A stretch of DNA of 64,000 nt, taken from NCBI RefSeq assembly GCF_000799465.1, contig NZ_JUGU01000001.1:3616501-3680500 (forward strand), in the 5' to 3' direction. Every line of letters starts with the position of its first letter. Within the stretch, counting starts at the first letter, position 1. The stretch is from Psychroserpens sp. Hel_I_66. GTDB lineage: Bacteria; Bacteroidota; Bacteroidia; Flavobacteriales; Flavobacteriaceae. This document shows positions 62,697 through 64,000 of this stretch, in pieces. The translations under genes were made by a program, and so were the position numbers. The notes below the pieces were generated by a model. That model did not search any database and was not told where the DNA came from. It saw nothing but the letters and a program-made list of their open reading frames with translations.

Positions 62697-63493
62697 ATCT
62701 GCTCTTTTTTAATATTGCTTATCTTGTTATAAGAAGCCACCATACCTTGTATTAGTGATGAACTCAACCCTTTGTGTTCCATTTCGTTTAAACCTTCAAT
62801 CGTACAGCCTTTAGGTGTGGTTACTCTGTCAATTTCTTCTTCTGGATGATCGCCATTCGTGATTAATAAATTAGCAGCTCCTTCGCAAGTATACATTGCT
62901 AATTCCTGTGCCTCTTTTGCATCAAAACCTAACTGTATTGCTGCTTGTGTTGTGGCACGTATTAAGCGCATCCAAAAGGCAATTCCGCTTGCGCAAACTA
63001 CGGTTGCAGCTTGAATTTGAGCTTCAGGAATGGCTAACGTATGTCCTAATCTATTAAAAATGGCTTGTGCTACTTTTATTCGCTTTTCACCTTGAATATT
63101 ACTACATAAACAGGTCATGGATTTGCCAACAGCAATTGCTGTATTTGGCATGGCACGAATAATGAATTTATCTATTCCGATTTGTGATTCTATCTTCGGA
63201 ATTAAAAAACCAGTAATTGTCGAAATAATGACGTGATTTTCGGTTAAATGAGGTTTTATCTCATTTAAAATAGTTTCAAAATGCGCTGGTTGTACTGCGA
63301 AAATTAAAATATCCGAATACTTTACAGCTTCCAAATTATCTGTTGTTAAATGCACATTTTTATAACCATCAAAGTCTTGAATACTTTCTAAATTTCGTTT
63401 GGTGAGGTACAACGTTGTAATCGCATTATTAGTGATTAAGCCTTTTGCGATGGACTTTCCTAAATTTCCTGTGCCTATGATTGCTATTTTCAT
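62693..63493 (-). CDS. proC: pyrroline-5-carboxylate reductase
   Basis: 266 residues. N-terminal NAD(P) motif IIGTGNLGKSIAKG, VQPAHF, the family signature RAMPNTAIAVGKSMTCL, and the C-terminal GATTPKGCTIEGL-like region (TTPKGCTIEGLNEME). It reduces pyrroline-5-carboxylate to proline. Its place inside the arginine operon, between argC and argD with a 4-bp overlap to argD, links proline and arginine synthesis from glutamate. It may use a substrate released in the arginine branch, but proline synthesis is the safe call. Confidence 0.93.
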   Translation of the reverse strand: MKIAIIGTGNLGKSIAKGLITNNAITTLYLTKRNLESIQDFDGYKNVHLTTDNLEAVKYSDILIFAVQPAHFETILNEIKPHLTENHVIISTITGFLIPKIESQIGIDKFIIRAMPNTAIAVGKSMTCLCSNIQGEKRIKVAQAIFNRLGHTLAIPEAQIQAATVVCASGIAFWMRLIRATTQAAIQLGFDAKEAQELAMYTCEGAANLLITNGDHPEEEIDRVTTPKGCTIEGLNEMEHKGLSSSLIQGMVASYNKISNIKKEQI

Positions 63494-63510
63494 CTTATTG
63501 TTTTCTGTAA

Positions 63511-63528
63511 TTCCTGCGAAGGCAGGAA
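63511..63528 (-). repeat. hairpin repeat upstream of proC, copy 1
   Basis: TTCCTGC GAAG GCAGGAA, perfect 7-bp arms, 17 nt before the proC ATG. Confidence 0.65.
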
Positions 63529-63553
63529 AGTATTTGTTGTTTTTTGTTTTTGA

Positions 63554-63576
63554 ATTCCTGCTCGCGCATTAATGAC
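63554..63576 (-). repeat. hairpin repeat upstream of proC, copy 2 (degenerate)
   Basis: ATTCCTGC TCGC GCATTAATGAC: one arm kept, the other decayed. It lies 7 bp from the argC stop. Confidence 0.4.
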
Positions 63577-63582
63577 TACTCA

Positions 63583-64000
63583 TTAAAAATAATTTGCCTT
63601 TAATTGTAATCCTACCGTTTCTTCAAAACCAAACATTAAATTCATATTTTGAACCGCTTGTCCAGATGCACCTTTTAATAAATTATCAATGATGCTTGTG
63701 ACCAGTAATTTATTATCGTGTTTATATAAATGGATAATGCATTTATTGGTATTTACAACTTGTTTTAAATGAATCTCATCTTCTGAAATTACGGTAAATA
63801 CTTCATCTTTATAAAATTCGGAAAATAAGGTCTTTGCATCTTCTAAACTACCATCGAATTCTGTGTACATAGTGGCAAAAATTCCTCTTGAAAAATTACC
63901 TCTATTTGGCATAAAATTGATATCTGATGTAAAGTTATTTTGCAACAATTTTACTGACTGCTTGATCTCATCTAAATGCTGATGTGTAAATGCTTTGTAA
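63583..64000 (-). CDS. argC: N-acetyl-gamma-glutamyl-phosphate reductase, partial (N-terminus off the right edge)
   Basis: The frame is open from its stop at 63583 to the window edge, giving the last 138 residues. They include YKAFTHQHLDEIKQSV, NFMPNRGNFSRGIFATMYTEF, CIIHLYKHDNK and a C-terminal KGASGQAVQNMNLMFGFEE, the conserved ArgC end that contributes to NADP and substrate binding. ArgC reduces N-acyl-glutamyl phosphate to the semialdehyde that ArgD uses. It lies upstream of proC with an 89-bp gap holding two hairpin repeats. The active-site cysteine would be in the missing part. Confidence 0.9.
   Translation of the reverse strand, partial: YKAFTHQHLDEIKQSVKLLQNNFTSDINFMPNRGNFSRGIFATMYTEFDGSLEDAKTLFSEFYKDEVFTVISEDEIHLKQVVNTNKCIIHLYKHDNKLLVTSIIDNLLKGASGQAVQNMNLMFGFEETVGLQLKANYF

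Noticed and set aside
1..64000. CTTCGGAA as a Chi or KOPS-like replication-oriented motif
   Set aside because: Such motifs are strand-skewed; here 19 copies read one way and 20 the other across the window.

Overview
The window looks like chromosomal DNA from a marine flavobacterium (Bacteroidota, Flavobacteriaceae-like). It is AT-rich (about 35% G+C by eye). It carries a SusC/SusD pair, the TamL/TamB envelope pair, the Bacteroidota-type arginine pathway with an argF' transcarbamylase, candidate promoters matching the Bacteroidota -7 box TAnnTTTG, and many small dispersed hairpin repeats. I found no rRNA, tRNA, phage, transposase or CRISPR array.

Layout. (1) 1-5921, minus strand: a flavoprotein oxidoreductase and a membrane polyferredoxin, then three sugar transferases; the last runs off the left edge. 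(2) 6017-7924, plus strand: a GH113-like lipoprotein and a PPP-type phosphatase. (3) 7947-22988: about 15 kb of co-directional minus-strand genes forming an arsenosugar biosynthesis locus. It holds arsM, radical-SAM arsS, the peroxidase-like companion, a TIGR04283 and two TIGR04282 glycosyltransferases, a purine nucleoside phosphorylase, a periplasmic rhodanese, an odd metallophosphoesterase, a sodium-solute symporter, a fatty-acid-hydroxylase-fold membrane protein and a DUF547 lipoprotein. A SusC/SusD nutrient importer sits in the middle. (4) 23165-26063: xdhC, an unknown membrane protein, a THEP1-like NTPase and guanine deaminase. (5) 26139-35087: tamL, tamB and an M19 dipeptidase. (6) 35254-41638: fasciclin lipoprotein, MtfA-like peptidase, a Tat-exported Mo-hydroxylase (large and 2Fe-2S subunits) with its cofactor transferase, and an unknown conserved protein. 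(7) 41785-48929: leuACDB and PEP carboxylase. (8) 49119-57121: glnK-amt divergent from gltBD, separated by the only gene-poor stretch over 300 bp, which holds several inverted repeats and an attenuator-like leader. (9) 57205-64000: arginine operon argC(partial)-proC-argD-argF'-argB-argE-argH on the minus strand.

How the genes work together. In region 3, ArsM methylates arsenite and ArsS transfers the adenosyl group to arsenic. The phosphorylase, the TIGR04282 nucleotidyltransferase-fold protein and the TIGR04283 glycosyltransferase could then process the nucleoside into an arsenosugar; this last part is inference. Regions 7-9 form a nitrogen and amino-acid block: ammonium uptake and sensing (Amt/GlnK), assimilation (GOGAT), anaplerosis (PEPC), leucine and arginine synthesis.

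Two DNA-level signals cut across all genes. The octamer CTTCGGAA/TTCCGAAG occurs about 39 times (one or two expected from composition) with no strand bias. A family of short hairpins with compensating stem changes lies a few bases before the start codons of unrelated genes.
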